The notes beneath the pieces are model-generated. The model was not told the origin of the DNA and made no database searches. It saw nothing but the letters and a program-made list of their open reading frames with translations. A DNA stretch of 64,000 nt, taken from assembly GCA_001999425.1 (NCBI GenBank), contig MLHP01000024.1, forward strand, positions 124,001-188,000, written 5' to 3'. This DNA is from Rodentibacter genomosp. 2. GTDB taxonomy: Bacteria > Pseudomonadota > Gammaproteobacteria > Enterobacterales > Pasteurellaceae. Position numbers and translations under genes: made by a program. This document shows, piece after piece, positions 31,245-40,023 of this stretch; within the stretch, counting starts at the first letter, position 1; each line of letters starts with the position of its first letter.

Positions 31245-32168
31245 CTAGCGATCTTTCGGGTCAAGCGCATCGCGTAAGCCATCGCCGATAAAGTTAAAAC
31301 AAAATAGCGTTAAACAGAGGAAGAATGCGGGGAAAATTAAAAGCCAAGGAGCGACTTCCATTTGTGCTGCGCCATCGCTTAATAATGCGCCCCAACTGCT
31401 CATTGGTTCTTGTGTTCCCAAACCTAAAAAACTCAAGAAAGACTCAAATAGAATTAATCCCGGTACTTCCAAAGAGGCATAGACTGCGACTAAACCTAAT
31501 ACATTGGGAATAATATGCTTGAGAATAATTTGGCGACGCGGTACACCACATACAATGGCGGCTTCAACAAATTCTTTGTTTTTAAGACTAAGGGTTTGAC
31601 CGCGTACAATCCGAGCCAAACCCAGCCAGGCAATCGCACCGATGGCAATGAAGATCAATAGAATATTCTGTCCGAAAAGAGTGACCAGCAAAATCACAAA
31701 AAACATAAAAGGGAATGAGCTGAGAATTTCTAAGAAGCGCATCATTACCATATCAATTTTGCCGCCAAAGTAGCCGGAAATTGCGCCATAAATTGTTCCG
31801 ATCATCACCGAAATTAACGCACCGGCAATCCCCACCATCAGGGAAATCCGCCCACCAATGGCAACCCGAACCAGAAGATCACGACCGGATGAATCCGTGC
31901 CGAAGAAATGCAATCCCTCCGTAGTCGGGGCAACGCCCATCATATTCCAATCCGTATCTTCATAGGTAAAGGGGAAAAATAGAGGCGCAAAAGTGATAAA
32001 TAATACGATGAGTGCCAATAAAATTAAACTGGCTACGGCGGCTTTATTGCGGAAGAAACGGCGTTTTGCATCTTGCCAGAGGCTTCGCCCCTCAAGCTGC
32101 ATTTCCTCCATATGTTCTGCAAGTTGTTCCACAAATTCAGTATTTTTTTGATTAATCGGTTGGCTCAT
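31245..32168 (-). CDS. oppC: Oligopeptide ABC transporter permease OppC
   Basis: OppC is one of the two membrane subunits forming the translocation path. The 307-residue protein has an N-terminal cytoplasmic segment, one TM near residue 50 (AAVASLILLALIVLFITFAPL), the substrate-side loop with FGTDSSGRDLLVRV, and five further TM helices. The EAA loop that docks on the ATPase is seen as EAAIVCGVPRRQIILKHIIPN. AGGAG lies before the start. Position between oppB and oppD confirms the assignment. Confidence 0.95.
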   Translation of the reverse strand: MSQPINQKNTEFVEQLAEHMEEMQLEGRSLWQDAKRRFFRNKAAVASLILLALIVLFITFAPLFFPFTYEDTDWNMMGVAPTTEGLHFFGTDSSGRDLLVRVAIGGRISLMVGIAGALISVMIGTIYGAISGYFGGKIDMVMMRFLEILSSFPFMFFVILLVTLFGQNILLIFIAIGAIAWLGLARIVRGQTLSLKNKEFVEAAIVCGVPRRQIILKHIIPNVLGLVAVYASLEVPGLILFESFLSFLGLGTQEPMSSWGALLSDGAAQMEVAPWLLIFPAFFLCLTLFCFNFIGDGLRDALDPKDR

Positions 32169-32177
32169 TGCACACTC

Positions 32178-33098
32178 CTAATAACGAATTTTCGGGTCAA
32201 TGACCGCGTATAAAATATCGACAATCATATTAAACAAAATAGTCAGCGTGCCAACCAGAATGGTTAAACTTAATACTAAAGAATAATCACGGTTCAGTGC
32301 GCCATTCACAAATAATTTACCCATGCCCGGTAAACCGAATACGCTTTCGATTACCATTGAACCGGTGATAATGCCCACAAATGCGGGGCCGAGATAAGTG
32401 ATGACGGGCAAAAGTGCAGGGCGCAGTGCGTGTTTTAAAATAATTCGACGGGTAGAAAGCCCTTTGGCTTTGGCGGTGCGAATAAAATTGGAATGAAGCA
32501 CTTCAATCATTGAACCCCGCATAATCCGAGCAATTCCCGCCACATAGCCGATAGTGAGTGAGGCAACCGGTAAAATTAAATAAGGCAAGGCGCCTTCATT
32601 CCAACCACCGGCAGGCAACCAACCAAGCCAAATGGCAAAAAATAATACAAGGAGCGGGGCGAATACAAAACTGGGCATAATGACCCCTGTCATCGACATA
32701 CTCATCAAAATGTAATCCCATCGACTGTTTTGTTTTAGTGCGGCGATTGTGCCGGCAGAAATACCTAGGGTGAGCGCAAACAAAAAAGCAATGCTGCCGA
32801 GTTTGAGGGACACCGGAAATGCCGCGCCGATTAAATCGTTTACAGATTGATCTTTATATTTAAACGAAGGGCCGAAATCACCTTTCGCCAAGTTTTCCAA
32901 ATAGCGTACATATTGTTTGTGAAGCGGTTCGTTTAGGTGATATTTTGCTTCAATATTTGCCATCACTTCAGGCGGATAGGCGCGTTCGGAAGTGAAAGGG
33001 CTGCCTGGCGCCAAACGCATGAGGAAAAAAGAAAAAGTAATTAAAATAAACAGGGTCGGAATCGCTTCCAACACGCGTTTAAGAATAAATTTGAACAT
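32178..33098 (-). CDS. oppB: Oligopeptide ABC transporter permease OppB
   Basis: OppB pairs with OppC. ATG at 33098 (MFKFILKRVLEAIPTLF) gives 306 residues, exactly the E. coli length; the open frame extends 8 residues further but without family support. Six TM helices are expected; FIRTAKAKGLSTRRIILKHALRPALLP is the ATPase-docking EAA loop and GSMVIESVFGLPGMGKLFVNGALNRDY the conserved C-terminal block. It is separated from oppA by a terminator-like inverted uptake-signal pair. Confidence 0.96.
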   Translation of the reverse strand: MFKFILKRVLEAIPTLFILITFSFFLMRLAPGSPFTSERAYPPEVMANIEAKYHLNEPLHKQYVRYLENLAKGDFGPSFKYKDQSVNDLIGAAFPVSLKLGSIAFLFALTLGISAGTIAALKQNSRWDYILMSMSMTGVIMPSFVFAPLLVLFFAIWLGWLPAGGWNEGALPYLILPVASLTIGYVAGIARIMRGSMIEVLHSNFIRTAKAKGLSTRRIILKHALRPALLPVITYLGPAFVGIITGSMVIESVFGLPGMGKLFVNGALNRDYSLVLSLTILVGTLTILFNMIVDILYAVIDPKIRY

Positions 33099-33169
33099 GA
33101 TTACTCCAACCCCAAATATCACAGCGATATTTTCTTTCCTTGTTTATCAGGCAAGGATTTTATAAAAAT

Positions 33170-33215
33170 AAAAGTGCGGTCAAAAAAACAACCGTTTTTC
33201 CAACCGCACTTTTTC
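33170..33215 (-). terminator. Terminator/attenuator between oppA and oppB (inverted uptake signals)
   Basis: On the minus strand AAAAAGTGCGGTTGG is followed by TGACCGCACTTTTATTTTTA, so inverted uptake signals (33203-33211 and 33172-33180) form the stem. It directly follows the oppA stop and should leave more binding protein than transporter transcript. Confidence 0.75.
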
Positions 33216-34853
33216 TTAATGTTTAATGATATAAAGATTACGCAATAAAATATGATCTTGCGGATCTTTAGCGGTATAACCGCCCACATAAGGTTTTACC
33301 AAACGCGGATTAACGTAATTGTAAACCGGCACGATAGCGAAATCTTTCGCCAAAATCGCTTCTGCTTTGGCATAAGCTTCCGCACGGCCTTTAGCATCAC
33401 TGGCTAAATAAGATTCCGCCATTGCCTTATCATATTCCGCATTGGCGTATTTTGCCGTGTTGTTACTGGAGGTTGATAAGAAATAGTTACCGAAAGTGGT
33501 CGCTTGGTTGTAATCTGCAAGCCAACCTGCTCGGGCCACATCGTAACGACCGGCACGGCGACTATCAATGTAAGTTTTCCATTCTTGGTTTTCTAATTTC
33601 ACCTCAATTAAGCCTTTGGTGTTGGCTTTCCACATAGAAGCGGCGGCAATTGCCACTTTTTTATGGTTTTCATTGGTGTTGTAAAGAATGGTAAATTTCA
33701 ACGGATTAGATTTGCTGAAACCCGCTTCTTCCAATAATTTAATGGCTTCCTCATTACGTTTTGCCATTGGTTCTTGGGAATAAGCCGGTTGTTGGATTTG
33801 TTCTCCCTCTGCGATATAAGATGGTGTGAAAACGTAAGTCTGTGTTTGACCTTGCGCCAGCACTTTATCTGTAATCACATTACGATCAAGGGCATAGTTT
33901 AAGGCTTGGCGTACCCGTTTATCATTGAAAGGCGCTTTCAGATTATTGATTTCATAGGTATAAGTTGACAAAACACGGGCTGTGAACACTTGATCGGGCA
34001 ATTCTTTTTTCAACTTAGCAAATTGTTCTGGTGGAAGTGTATAGTGAGTAATATCTAAATCACCGGCACGATAACGGGAAACATCGGTACTCGGATTTTC
34101 GATCGCCAAGAAAGTCGCCGTGTTGATTACGGTTTCTTTATCGTTCCAATAAAGCGGGTTACGTTCAAACTCAATTTTTTCATTGATAACGTGATTTTTT
34201 AGTTTGTAAGCACCATTGCTCACAATATTTTCTTCTTTCACCCAAGCATCGCCAAATTTTTCAACGATTTTTTGTGGTGCGGGTAATAAAGATTGGTGAG
34301 TGGTTAAACCGGCGGCATAAGGGACGGGATTGGAGGAATAAACCACAAAGGTGTAATCGTCTTTGGCTTCAACGCCTAATTCTTCCGGTTTTTTCTTACC
34401 GTCAATAATATCTTGGGCATTCACCACTTGCATATAGTCTAAAAAGCTGGCGTAAGGCGAGGCGGTGTTAGGGTTGACTAAACGGCGCCAAGAATACACA
34501 AAATCTTGTGCTGTAACCGGATCACCGTTTGACCATTTCGCCTCTTTGCGAAGATGGAACGTCCAAGTTTTATAATCCGGCGAGCTTTCCCAACTTTCTG
34601 CTACTCCCGGTACTAATTCACCGTCCGAATTGGTGCTTATTAATCCTTCAAATAGTTGATAAAGCACTTGTGATTCCGGTACGCCCTCAGTTTTGTGCGG
34701 ATCAAAACTTTGTGGTTCCGAACCGTTATTAATGACAATATTTTGTACCGGAGCAAGCTCTGTTCCCACTGGAACTTGAGCGGCGTAAAGACTGCCGGAG
34801 AGCGCTAAAGTGAGAGAGAAAAAGATACATTTACTGAGTAAGTTACGTTGCAT
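33216..34853 (-). CDS. oppA: Periplasmic oligopeptide-binding protein OppA
   Basis: OppA captures peptides in the periplasm and delivers them to OppBC. I start at ATG 34853 (545 residues, E. coli 543), with AGGAG five bases upstream; a GTG two codons earlier overlaps the ribosome site. A signal peptide is clear (KCIFFSLTLALSGSLYA, cleavage after YAA or YA near residue 26). SBP_bac_5 features include NNGSEPQSFDPHKTEGVPES, LFEGLISTNSDGELVPGVAESWE, KWSNGDPVTAQDFVYSWRRL and AGWLADYNQATTFGNYF. It is the first gene of the operon and has a CRP-like site upstream. Confidence 0.96.
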   Translation of the reverse strand: MQRNLLSKCIFFSLTLALSGSLYAAQVPVGTELAPVQNIVINNGSEPQSFDPHKTEGVPESQVLYQLFEGLISTNSDGELVPGVAESWESSPDYKTWTFHLRKEAKWSNGDPVTAQDFVYSWRRLVNPNTASPYASFLDYMQVVNAQDIIDGKKKPEELGVEAKDDYTFVVYSSNPVPYAAGLTTHQSLLPAPQKIVEKFGDAWVKEENIVSNGAYKLKNHVINEKIEFERNPLYWNDKETVINTATFLAIENPSTDVSRYRAGDLDITHYTLPPEQFAKLKKELPDQVFTARVLSTYTYEINNLKAPFNDKRVRQALNYALDRNVITDKVLAQGQTQTYVFTPSYIAEGEQIQQPAYSQEPMAKRNEEAIKLLEEAGFSKSNPLKFTILYNTNENHKKVAIAAASMWKANTKGLIEVKLENQEWKTYIDSRRAGRYDVARAGWLADYNQATTFGNYFLSTSSNNTAKYANAEYDKAMAESYLASDAKGRAEAYAKAEAILAKDFAIVPVYNYVNPRLVKPYVGGYTAKDPQDHILLRNLYIIKH

Positions 34854-34963
34854 AGTCACTCCTTTTTGGGGTTAATTGTTGTGAAATCATCATTATTAAA
34901 ATCGTTGAATTTATTGATTTATCTTAAATGTTTAAATTTGTAAAGGCTTTATTTCCTAACAAA

Positions 34964-34979
34964 GGTGATATCGATCACA
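34964..34979. promoter_or_regulatory. CRP-like site between oppA and talB
   Basis: GGTGA-TATCGA-TCACA matches the TGTGA-N6-TCACA CRP consensus at 9 of 10 positions. It lies 111 bases before oppA and 131 bases before talB, so either divergent gene could be under catabolite control. Confidence 0.65.
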
Positions 34980-35109
34980 GTTTTGATAAAAAACTAAAAA
35001 TCCTTCTTTTTCTCCCGTAAAACTATTCGATCTATTGCGATTTCTTACTATCACTTTAAATTCAATTTATGCTATCGTAACGCCCATCAATCAAGATAAG
35101 GAGAAGACA

Positions 35110-36063
35110 ATGACAACTCAATTAGATTCACTTCGTAGTATGACTGTAGTAGTGGCGGATACCGGTGATATTGAAGCCATCAAAAAATATCAACCGCAAG
35201 ATGCCACAACCAATCCTTCTTTAATTTTAAGTGCCTCGGCATTACCGCAATATGCGCCGTTAATTGATGAAGCCGTGAGTTATGCAAAATCACAGAGCAA
35301 TAATAAAACACAACAACTGATCGATGCGGAAGATAAATTAGCGGTAAATATTGGTTTAGAAATCTTAAAAATTGTTCCGGGACGTATTTCGACAGAAGTG
35401 GATGCCCGCCTTTCTTACAATACGCAAGCCACCGTTGAAAAAGCCCGTAAACTGATCGCACTTTACAATGCGGCAGGCATTTCAAATGATCGTATTTTGA
35501 TTAAAATCGCTTCAACATGGCAAGGTATCCGTGCCGCAGAAATTCTTGAAAAAGAGGGCATTAACTGTAACCTAACCTTATTATTCTCCGAAGCGCAAGC
35601 GCGTGCCTGTGCCGAAGCGGGCGTATATTTAATTTCACCGTTTGTTGGACGTATTCTAGACTGGTATAAAGCGAACAGTGATAAAAAAGACTACGCACCT
35701 GCGGAAGATCCGGGTGTGATTTCTGTGACCAAAATTTATAATTACTACAAAGAATACGGCTACAATACCGTGGTAATGGGGGCAAGTTTCCGCAATGTGG
35801 GCGAAATCACCGAATTAGCCGGTTGTGATCGTTTAACTATCGCACCGCCGTTACTCAAAGAATTGCAAGAAAATTCAACCGCACTTGAGCGTAAACTTGA
35901 CTTCAAAGGTGAAGTAAAAGCAAAACCTCAACAGCTCACTGAAGCCGAATTCTACTGGCAACATAACAGCGATGCGATGGCGGTAGAAAAGTTGGCTGAA
36001 GGTATTCGTAAATTTGCCGTTGATCAAGAGAAATTAGAGGCTATGTTGGCGGCAAAATTATAA
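35110..36063 (+). CDS. talB: Transaldolase
   Basis: Transaldolase moves a dihydroxyacetone unit between sugar phosphates in the non-oxidative pentose phosphate pathway. ATG 35110 ([20 protein letters not shown]) gives 317 residues, the E. coli TalB length; an upstream TTG at 35035 was rejected because AAGGAGAAG fits the ATG. The Schiff-base lysine is Lys132 in [16 protein letters not shown], and [10 protein letters not shown] (residues 31-40) is the family signature. It is followed by a strong terminator and stands alone. One uptake signal lies at 35878-35886. Confidence 0.98.
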   Translation: MTTQLDSLRSMTVVVADTGDIEAIKKYQPQDATTNPSLILSASALPQYAPLIDEAVSYAKSQSNNKTQQLIDAEDKLAVNIGLEILKIVPGRISTEVDARLSYNTQATVEKARKLIALYNAAGISNDRILIKIASTWQGIRAAEILEKEGINCNLTLLFSEAQARACAEAGVYLISPFVGRILDWYKANSDKKDYAPAEDPGVISVTKIYNYYKEYGYNTVVMGASFRNVGEITELAGCDRLTIAPPLLKELQENSTALERKLDFKGEVKAKPQQLTEAEFYWQHNSDAMAVEKLAEGIRKFAVDQEKLEAMLAAKL

Positions 36064-36088
36064 TTTTTGCTGAATCAAGATTAACGCC

Positions 36089-36126
36089 TGCGCCCGTTAT
36101 TTTGAACGTAACGGGCGCATTTTTAT
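36089..36126 (+). terminator. Terminator of talB
   Basis: TGCGCCCGTTA and TAACGGGCGCA form a perfect 11-pair GC-rich stem around a 9-base loop, followed by TTTTTAT. Confidence 0.95.
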
Positions 36127-36447
36127 AACAGAGGGTTTTCTCCGTCTCTTTTATAATTCATTCGATTTAGATATTTTGATGTCATAGAATGTGGCGAAAG
36201 CAATAAGAGGGAAAACTTTGGTGCTGAAATACTCTTTTTTGAGTAGGAAATAGCTTTAAATCTTGACTGTTTATTTAAATTGGTGAAGAATTAAAAGCCA
36301 CGTTTTGCCATTAATTATCGGTGATTTATTTTTTCGATAACAAAAATGAATGCACTGTAATTTAAGCGGTGAAATATTGCACCTCACTTTTTGGTGATAT
36401 TGAATCAAAGGTGCGGTTAGTTTTTTCTTACATTTTCGGAGCAAAAT
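36127..36447 (+). other. talB-yagU intergenic stretch
   Basis: After the talB terminator about 320 bases hold no convincing gene. A possible promoter (TTGACT at 36263-36268, AAGAAT 17 bases later) points to yagU. A degenerate uptake signal (AGGTGCGGT, about 36410) and a weak GCACCT/AGGTGC pairing lie before the gene. Nothing else is visible. Confidence 0.35.
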
Positions 36448-37059
36448 ATGTCAGGTATTTTCACTCAAACTCCGCCAAACCGCCGCCGTTATGGTGTGGC
36501 GATTCTTGTCGGTATCATTGCAGGTATTATCTCTGCATTTGTAAAATGGGGTGCGGAGCATCCGTTCCCGCCACGCAGCCCAATTGATTTCTTCGCCGCG
36601 GCTTGTAAAGTGGATATCACGGGATTGACCCAAGATCAAGTATTGCAAGTTTGTTCGCGTGCTTTCTTAAACCCGCCACACGTTTTCTTACGTGATTATT
36701 TAGGTATTGACCCGACACAGGCTGCATTTACCTTTGCTGATCATGCCTTTAACTGGATTGGTGTGACACACATCATTTTCTCATTGGTATTCGCTATCGG
36801 TTACTGCTTAGTAGCAGAACGTTTCCCGAAAATTAAATTTTGGCAAGGTATCGGGGCGGGTATCATCGCAAATATTTGTGTACATTATATTGCTTTCCCA
36901 GTATTAGATTTAACTCCGCCGGTTGCGGAATGGCCACTCTATGAACACATTTCCGAATTAGTCGGTCATATTTTCTGGTTCTGGACGATTGAAATTATTC
37001 GCCGTGACTTACGCAATCGAATTACCGGTCAACCGGATCCGGAAGTTCCTTTAATTTAA
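36448..37059 (+). CDS. yagU: YagU family inner-membrane protein (DUF1440)
   Basis: The 203-residue product matches E. coli YagU (204 residues) along its length: [72 protein letters not shown] and [19 protein letters not shown]. It has about four TM helices. E. coli YagU contributes to acid resistance by an unknown mechanism. CGGAGC precedes the ATG. It is monocistronic, with its own terminator. Confidence 0.92.
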   Translation: MSGIFTQTPPNRRRYGVAILVGIIAGIISAFVKWGAEHPFPPRSPIDFFAAACKVDITGLTQDQVLQVCSRAFLNPPHVFLRDYLGIDPTQAAFTFADHAFNWIGVTHIIFSLVFAIGYCLVAERFPKIKFWQGIGAGIIANICVHYIAFPVLDLTPPVAEWPLYEHISELVGHIFWFWTIEIIRRDLRNRITGQPDPEVPLI

Positions 37060-37090
37060 AAGGTGCAACGGAATAAAAATCAAAAAAAGA

Positions 37091-37116
37091 AAAGGCAACG
37101 GAATGTTGCCTTTTTT
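37091..37116 (+). terminator. Terminator of yagU
   Basis: AAAGGCAAC-GGAAT-GTTGCCTTTTTT: a 9-pair stem followed by a T run, 31 bases after the stop. Confidence 0.9.
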
Positions 37117-37346
37117 ACACTTTTTTTCTCGTCCGCCAGGTTGGAAAACCTGTCCACTAAAGTTTTTAGTGCTTATTTTCAATAAGTTGTTTAACGTTTA
37201 TCATTTGTTTGTCAATGATGAGGCACTATTTTGTTATAGGAGGAATATTTTTCAATATACAGCGGGTTTTACAAACAACTATTGAAAAATCAGTAACAAA
37301 TCTTCTAGAATTGCAAGTGATTCTCATCAATTAAACTGGAGCAAAT

Positions 37347-37799
37347 ATGAAATTCAAAACTTTACTTTTAGCGATTCCTTTCATCACCACCGCATTTGTG
37401 GCCCATGCAGAGAACGATTCTATGAAAACTGTCAAAAGTGAATACACCACTATGGAAACGGTAGAAAAAATCAAAAATGCCGTTACCGAAAAAGGCATGA
37501 AGGTCTTTACCGTGATCGATCACCAAGCCGCTGCGAAAGATAAGGGCTTAACGATGCCATTTGCCAGCGTGGTAATCTTTGGTATGCCTACCGTAGGCAC
37601 GCCGATGATGATTAAAGCCCCTACCCTCGCTATTGATCTCCCGCTCAAAGCTTTAGTTTGGGAAGATGATAAAGGTGCGGTTTTCGTCACGCTCAATAGC
37701 GCAGACGACATCGGCAAAAAACACGGTTTAAGCGAAGAGGTGTATGGTAAATTAAAAGGTGCAGAAAAATTAATTCCGAGTGTGGTGACGAAGAAGTAA
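37347..37799 (+). CDS. Secreted DUF302 domain protein
   Basis: The 150-residue protein has a signal peptide (hydrophobic 6-17, cleavage after AHA at residue 21) and a DUF302 domain: VTEKGMKVFTVIDHQAAAKDKGLTMPFASVVIFGMPTVGTPMM and ALDLPLKALVWED-like IDLPLKALVWEDDKGAVFVTLN. The fold is known from structural genomics but no biochemical role is established. It should be periplasmic. GGAGC precedes the ATG. Upstream lies 230 bases of unassigned AT-rich sequence; it is followed by a terminator. Confidence 0.85.
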   Translation: MKFKTLLLAIPFITTAFVAHAENDSMKTVKSEYTTMETVEKIKNAVTEKGMKVFTVIDHQAAAKDKGLTMPFASVVIFGMPTVGTPMMIKAPTLAIDLPLKALVWEDDKGAVFVTLNSADDIGKKHGLSEEVYGKLKGAEKLIPSVVTKK

Positions 37800-37812
37800 A
37801 ATACAAATACTA

Positions 37813-37845
37813 AAGCCCTTGCTAAATAAAGTAAGGGCTATTTTA
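37813..37845 (+). terminator. Terminator of the DUF302 gene
   Basis: AGCCCTT-GC and GT-AAGGGCT form a stem around a short AT loop, followed by ATTTTAT. Confidence 0.75.
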
Positions 37846-37977
37846 TGGGAGCTATCAGACGGTGAAAACGTTAATCTTGAAATAATCAGCGTTTAAGAAT
37901 GTTGATGGCTTGGTCGTAGTACGTTTTTATAAAGAGCGGTCAGTTTAGGCGATGATTTTGCAAATGCACAAAATATA

Positions 37978-38003
37978 TAGGGACGCCACACAGTGCGTCC
38001 CTA
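37978..38003. repeat. GTAGGGAC-type palindromic repeat, copy 2
   Basis: TAGGGACGC pairs with GCGTCCCTA (9 perfect pairs) around CACACAGT. It shares the outer arm TAGGGAC with copies at 23998 and 55099. It lies between the ends of the DUF302 gene and slyD. Confidence 0.7.
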
Positions 38004-38069
38004 ATAATTAAGTATAATACTGAGAATTTTTGTAAACTGTCTCTGTCTTTCAGATTTTTACGTGAAATA

Positions 38070-38669
38070 TTAGTGACCGCCGCAGCCACAACCGCCATGT
38101 CCGTGATGACCACCACAACAGCCATCGTGTCCATGATCATGGTCATGATGACCGCCACAACCACAGCCATGACCTTCTTCATCGCTGTCATGGTGATGAC
38201 CGTGAGCACCGTGAACGTGACCATGCGCAATTTCTTCCAATGTGGCTTCACGTGTGCTGACAACTTCAACGGTGAAATGTAATTCTTGACCGGCTAACAT
38301 ATGGTTACCGTCCACCACTACTTCATCGCCGTCCACTCCGGTAATTACCACCGGAACAGGGCCAATATCCGTATCTGCTAAGAAACGCATTCCCACTACT
38401 AACTCATCGACACCTTGGAAAACATCTTTTGGTACGCGTTGAACCATATGTTCATTGTATTCGCCGTAGCCTTCTTCCGGTTGAACACGCACTTCAAATT
38501 TATCGCCTACCGCTTTGCCTTCTAGGGCTTTTTCTAGACCAATTACTAAGTTATTGTGACCTTGTAAATATTCTAAAGGTTGATTTGACGGTGCTTCATC
38601 TACCAATACACCATTTTGGGTACGAACTTGGTAAGCAATGCCTACCACCACATTTTTTGCTACATTCAT
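38070..38669 (-). CDS. slyD: FKBP-type peptidyl-prolyl isomerase SlyD with metal-binding tail
   Basis: SlyD is a prolyl isomerase and chaperone that also delivers nickel to hydrogenase maturation. The 199-residue protein has the FKBP domain (AKNVVVGIAYQVRTQNGVLVDE, LIIGLE-type VIGLEKALEGKAVGD) interrupted by the insert-in-flap chaperone domain (about residues 70-130), and from residue 148 a tail made largely of His, Cys, Gly and Asp with repeated HGHHH, CGCGGHH and DHDHGHDGCC groups. The tail ends CGCGGH and is the nickel/zinc-binding part. It is transcribed alone on the minus strand. Confidence 0.96.
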   Translation of the reverse strand: MNVAKNVVVGIAYQVRTQNGVLVDEAPSNQPLEYLQGHNNLVIGLEKALEGKAVGDKFEVRVQPEEGYGEYNEHMVQRVPKDVFQGVDELVVGMRFLADTDIGPVPVVITGVDGDEVVVDGNHMLAGQELHFTVEVVSTREATLEEIAHGHVHGAHGHHHDSDEEGHGCGCGGHHDHDHGHDGCCGGHHGHGGCGCGGH

Positions 38670-38734
38670 GAGGGTTTCCTTATTGTTTGAAAATCGCTGC
38701 CATTGTATAGAAGAAAAAATAATTGTATAGAAAA

Positions 38735-39448
38735 TTAATCTTTAAGTAATTCAATTTGTGCGGTCGCCTGAACCCGCACTGCTTCTTTTCCGTTTTCTAA
38801 AAAAGCATTCGGTGCGGCATCGGAGGACAACATTGCCACTTTAGCCGCACGTGGTGAAGCGTAAGGGCGGATTGGTGCCGATTCATTCACCGATGAAATG
38901 TCTAAATTAAGAATTCGGTAATTGTTCATTTGTAACGAATGTTGAATTAATGTCGCTTTATTTTTAAATTTTTCAATAACAGCCTGTGTTAATTCGCTTT
39001 CTACGCTGATTAATTTTTCCGGTGAAATAGTTGCATTCACATCTTCAATCGCAAGAATGCCATCTAGTGAATTGAGCACCTCTGATAAGGCTTGGAAGTC
39101 TTTACTTTCCAGCACAAGATCGGCACGGGCAATCCAATCTGTTTTCTTCCCTTCATTATTGTAACGAACAGAAGTATTACGGGAATTACCTTTAATTTCC
39201 ACCGCACTTTGTTTTTGAACAATACCGACCGCTTTATTTAAACGTTCTGAAATAGTCTTATTTAAGTCCGCTAAATCTTTTCCATCAACTTGATAAAATA
39301 AACGTACATTTAATAAATCACGTTCGATGCTTTTTTCTGCTTCAGTATTAAATGAAACAATATTAGTTTGCCGGGTGGCATTTTCTGCCAAGACTGAAGT
39401 ACTAAAGGGTAAAGCTAATAATATGAGACCGAGCGATTTTAGTTTCAT
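38735..39448 (-). CDS. Periplasmic SIMPL domain protein
   Basis: The 237-residue protein starts at ATG 39448 (MKLKSLGLILLALPFS), with GGAG 7 bases upstream; four extra codons read through the ribosome site were rejected. It has a signal peptide cleaved after VLA at about residue 21 and a SIMPL domain (formerly DUF541, as in E. coli YggE and Brucella Bp26): NIVSFNTEAEKSIERDLLNV, KGNSRNTSVRYNNEGKKTDWIARADLVLES, then YRILNLDISSVNESAPIRPYASPRA. YggE-type proteins are tied to oxidative-stress tolerance and form oligomeric rings. It lies directly behind rraB but a terminator stands between them. Confidence 0.85.
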   Translation of the reverse strand: MKLKSLGLILLALPFSTSVLAENATRQTNIVSFNTEAEKSIERDLLNVRLFYQVDGKDLADLNKTISERLNKAVGIVQKQSAVEIKGNSRNTSVRYNNEGKKTDWIARADLVLESKDFQALSEVLNSLDGILAIEDVNATISPEKLISVESELTQAVIEKFKNKATLIQHSLQMNNYRILNLDISSVNESAPIRPYASPRAAKVAMLSSDAAPNAFLENGKEAVRVQATAQIELLKD

Positions 39449-39458
39449 AAATTTCTCC

Positions 39459-39489
39459 AAAAAATGACCGCACTTTATTTATGCGGTCA
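39459..39489 (-). terminator. Terminator between rraB and the SIMPL gene
   Basis: On the minus strand TGACCGCA-TAAATAAAG-TGCGGTCA is followed directly by TTTTTT, a near-ideal intrinsic terminator, and the T run touches the GGAG ribosome site of the SIMPL gene. The right arm contains an uptake signal (39467-39475). Confidence 0.85.
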
Positions 39490-39499
39490 GGTTAGTAAA

Positions 39500-39922
39500 T
39501 TAGTGTAAACGCGATTCTTCGACCCCATCCTCATCAAAAAATTCACCATCGTTGCCGTATTCGTCCTCATCATCACTCGGGTCTTCAAAGTAGGTTCCCC
39601 AACCATCATAAATCCCTTTATGTTTTTCAATTAATGGCAAAATTTCTTTTTGTTGGGCATCAATAATTTCTGCTTTTAATTCCACTTCGCTGATGATGTC
39701 GAAACAGAAAATGGCTTTTCCATTATCGTCTTCAAATTCTTCCGCCTCTGATACTTCATAGCCGGCTTTAAAGGCATCTACAGCAATTTTTTCCAGTAAA
39801 TCAAAATCATAGTGCGACACATGATGTTCAATAATATAAAGGGCGGAAGGATCGCTGCCGTCATTTAATAAATCGGTGATAATTTCCCGTGTTTCCGCTT
39901 GAAGGGCGACAAAATCAGTCAT
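39500..39922 (-). CDS. rraB: RNase E inhibitor RraB
   Basis: RraB binds RNase E and modulates mRNA decay. ATG 39922 (MTDFVALQAETREIITDLLNDGSDP) gives 140 residues (E. coli 138); the frame runs 28 codons further upstream without family similarity. The body has ALYIIEHHVSHYDFDLLEKIAVDAFKAG and EVEL-type strands, and the C terminus is strongly acidic (EDPSDDEDEYGNDGEFFDEDG), as in the family. It is divergent from truD with a 101-base gap. Confidence 0.92.
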   Translation of the reverse strand: MTDFVALQAETREIITDLLNDGSDPSALYIIEHHVSHYDFDLLEKIAVDAFKAGYEVSEAEEFEDDNGKAIFCFDIISEVELKAEIIDAQQKEILPLIEKHKGIYDGWGTYFEDPSDDEDEYGNDGEFFDEDGVEESRLH

Positions 39923-40023
39923 AGTAAATTCCTTAGTTGGCGTGAAAAGTGCGGTTATTTTAGTGGATAAATCTACAAAAGTCGCATAAAATCTCGCAAA
40001 ATCCAATAATACACGTCAAAATC

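Noticed and set aside
37103-37285. 60-codon frame after yagU
   Set aside because: It starts inside the yagU terminator, has no ribosome site and no recognisable protein features.
37300-37335. Fur-box-like sequence before the DUF302 gene (TGATTCTCATCA)
   Set aside because: Only about half of the 19-base Fur consensus matches and no -35/-10 pair is clearly overlapped.
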